Source of the DNA: Myxococcales bacterium UBA5297
GTDB lineage: Bacteria > Myxococcota > Myxococcia > Myxococcales > UBA5297
Assembly (NCBI GenBank): GCA_002408385.1
Contig: DHSB01000196.1
Location: 1-12,888, forward strand
Length of the DNA stretch: 12,888 nt
Direction of reading: 5' to 3'
In this document: positions 12,851-12,888 of the stretch, in pieces
Numbering within the stretch: position 1 is the first letter of the stretch
Layout of the letters: each line of letters begins with the position of its first letter
Translations under genes and position numbers: made by a program
Notes under the pieces: model-generated
Told to the model about the DNA's origin: nothing
Database searches by the model: none
The model's input: the letters and a program-made list of their open reading frames with translations, nothing else

Positions 12851-12888
12851 CGCCTCCGGCCGTTGCGCCTCCAGCCGTTTCGCCTCCA
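12851..12888. repeat. 15-bp tandem repeat at the window edge
   Basis: Two 15-bp units (cgcctccggccgttg at 12851-12865 and cgcctccagccgttt at 12866-12880), then a partial third copy, run off the end. On the minus strand they read EAKRLEAQRPEAEK, a charged, helix-forming pentapeptide pattern. They could therefore be the C-terminal part of a repetitive gene entering from the right, but the gene itself is outside the window. Confidence 0.6.

Overview
The window comes from a high-GC Gram-negative bacterium. A TonB-dependent receptor, small barrel-type outer-membrane proteins, a Cys-bearing lipoprotein, a RIO-type kinase with a basic tail and an RDD/SpoIIM pair together suggest a myxobacterium-like lineage (Myxococcota, formerly Deltaproteobacteria). 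That placement is an inference from gene style, because there is no rRNA or other phylogenetic marker here.

Layout. (1) Positions 1-2823 look like an accessory segment, with visibly lower GC and looser codon choice than the rest. It holds two small minus-strand genes with unknown roles (a DUF2188 protein and a 99-residue protein, 3 bp apart), a divergent WYL-domain transcriptional regulator, and, convergent to the regulator, a uracil-DNA-glycosylase-like gene broken by a single in-frame TGA. (2) 2824-3208 is a non-coding block of REP-like inverted repeats. (3) 3209-8235 is a tightly overlapping four-gene minus-strand operon of envelope proteins: barrel-like protein, lipoprotein, second barrel-like protein, then a TonB-dependent receptor that carries its own TonB-C-terminal-like domain. 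(4) 8236-8921 is non-coding. (5) 8922-10175 encodes a RIO1-type kinase whose disordered tail contains seven 24-bp tandem repeats. (6) 10176-10912 is a repeat-rich spacer with an 84-bp tandem repeat able to form alternative hairpins and a strong 15-bp hairpin. (7) An RDD-family membrane protein (minus) and a SpoIIM/DUF95 membrane protein (plus) diverge from a 41-bp spacer. The second is followed by a good intrinsic terminator.

How the genes may work together. The four overlapping envelope genes are almost certainly co-expressed and probably form one outer-membrane uptake or surface assembly; no substrate can be read from the sequence. RDD and SpoIIM proteins commonly occur together with MoxR-type ATPases and DUF58 proteins in a membrane-associated module, whose other members would lie outside this window. 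The WYL regulator and the DNA-glycosylase-like gene are of kinds often found in defence or mobile regions, but nothing here proves a defence system. The observations most worth following are the nonsense-interrupted glycosylase-like gene, the envelope operon with three unrecognised partners, and the 84-bp repeats.
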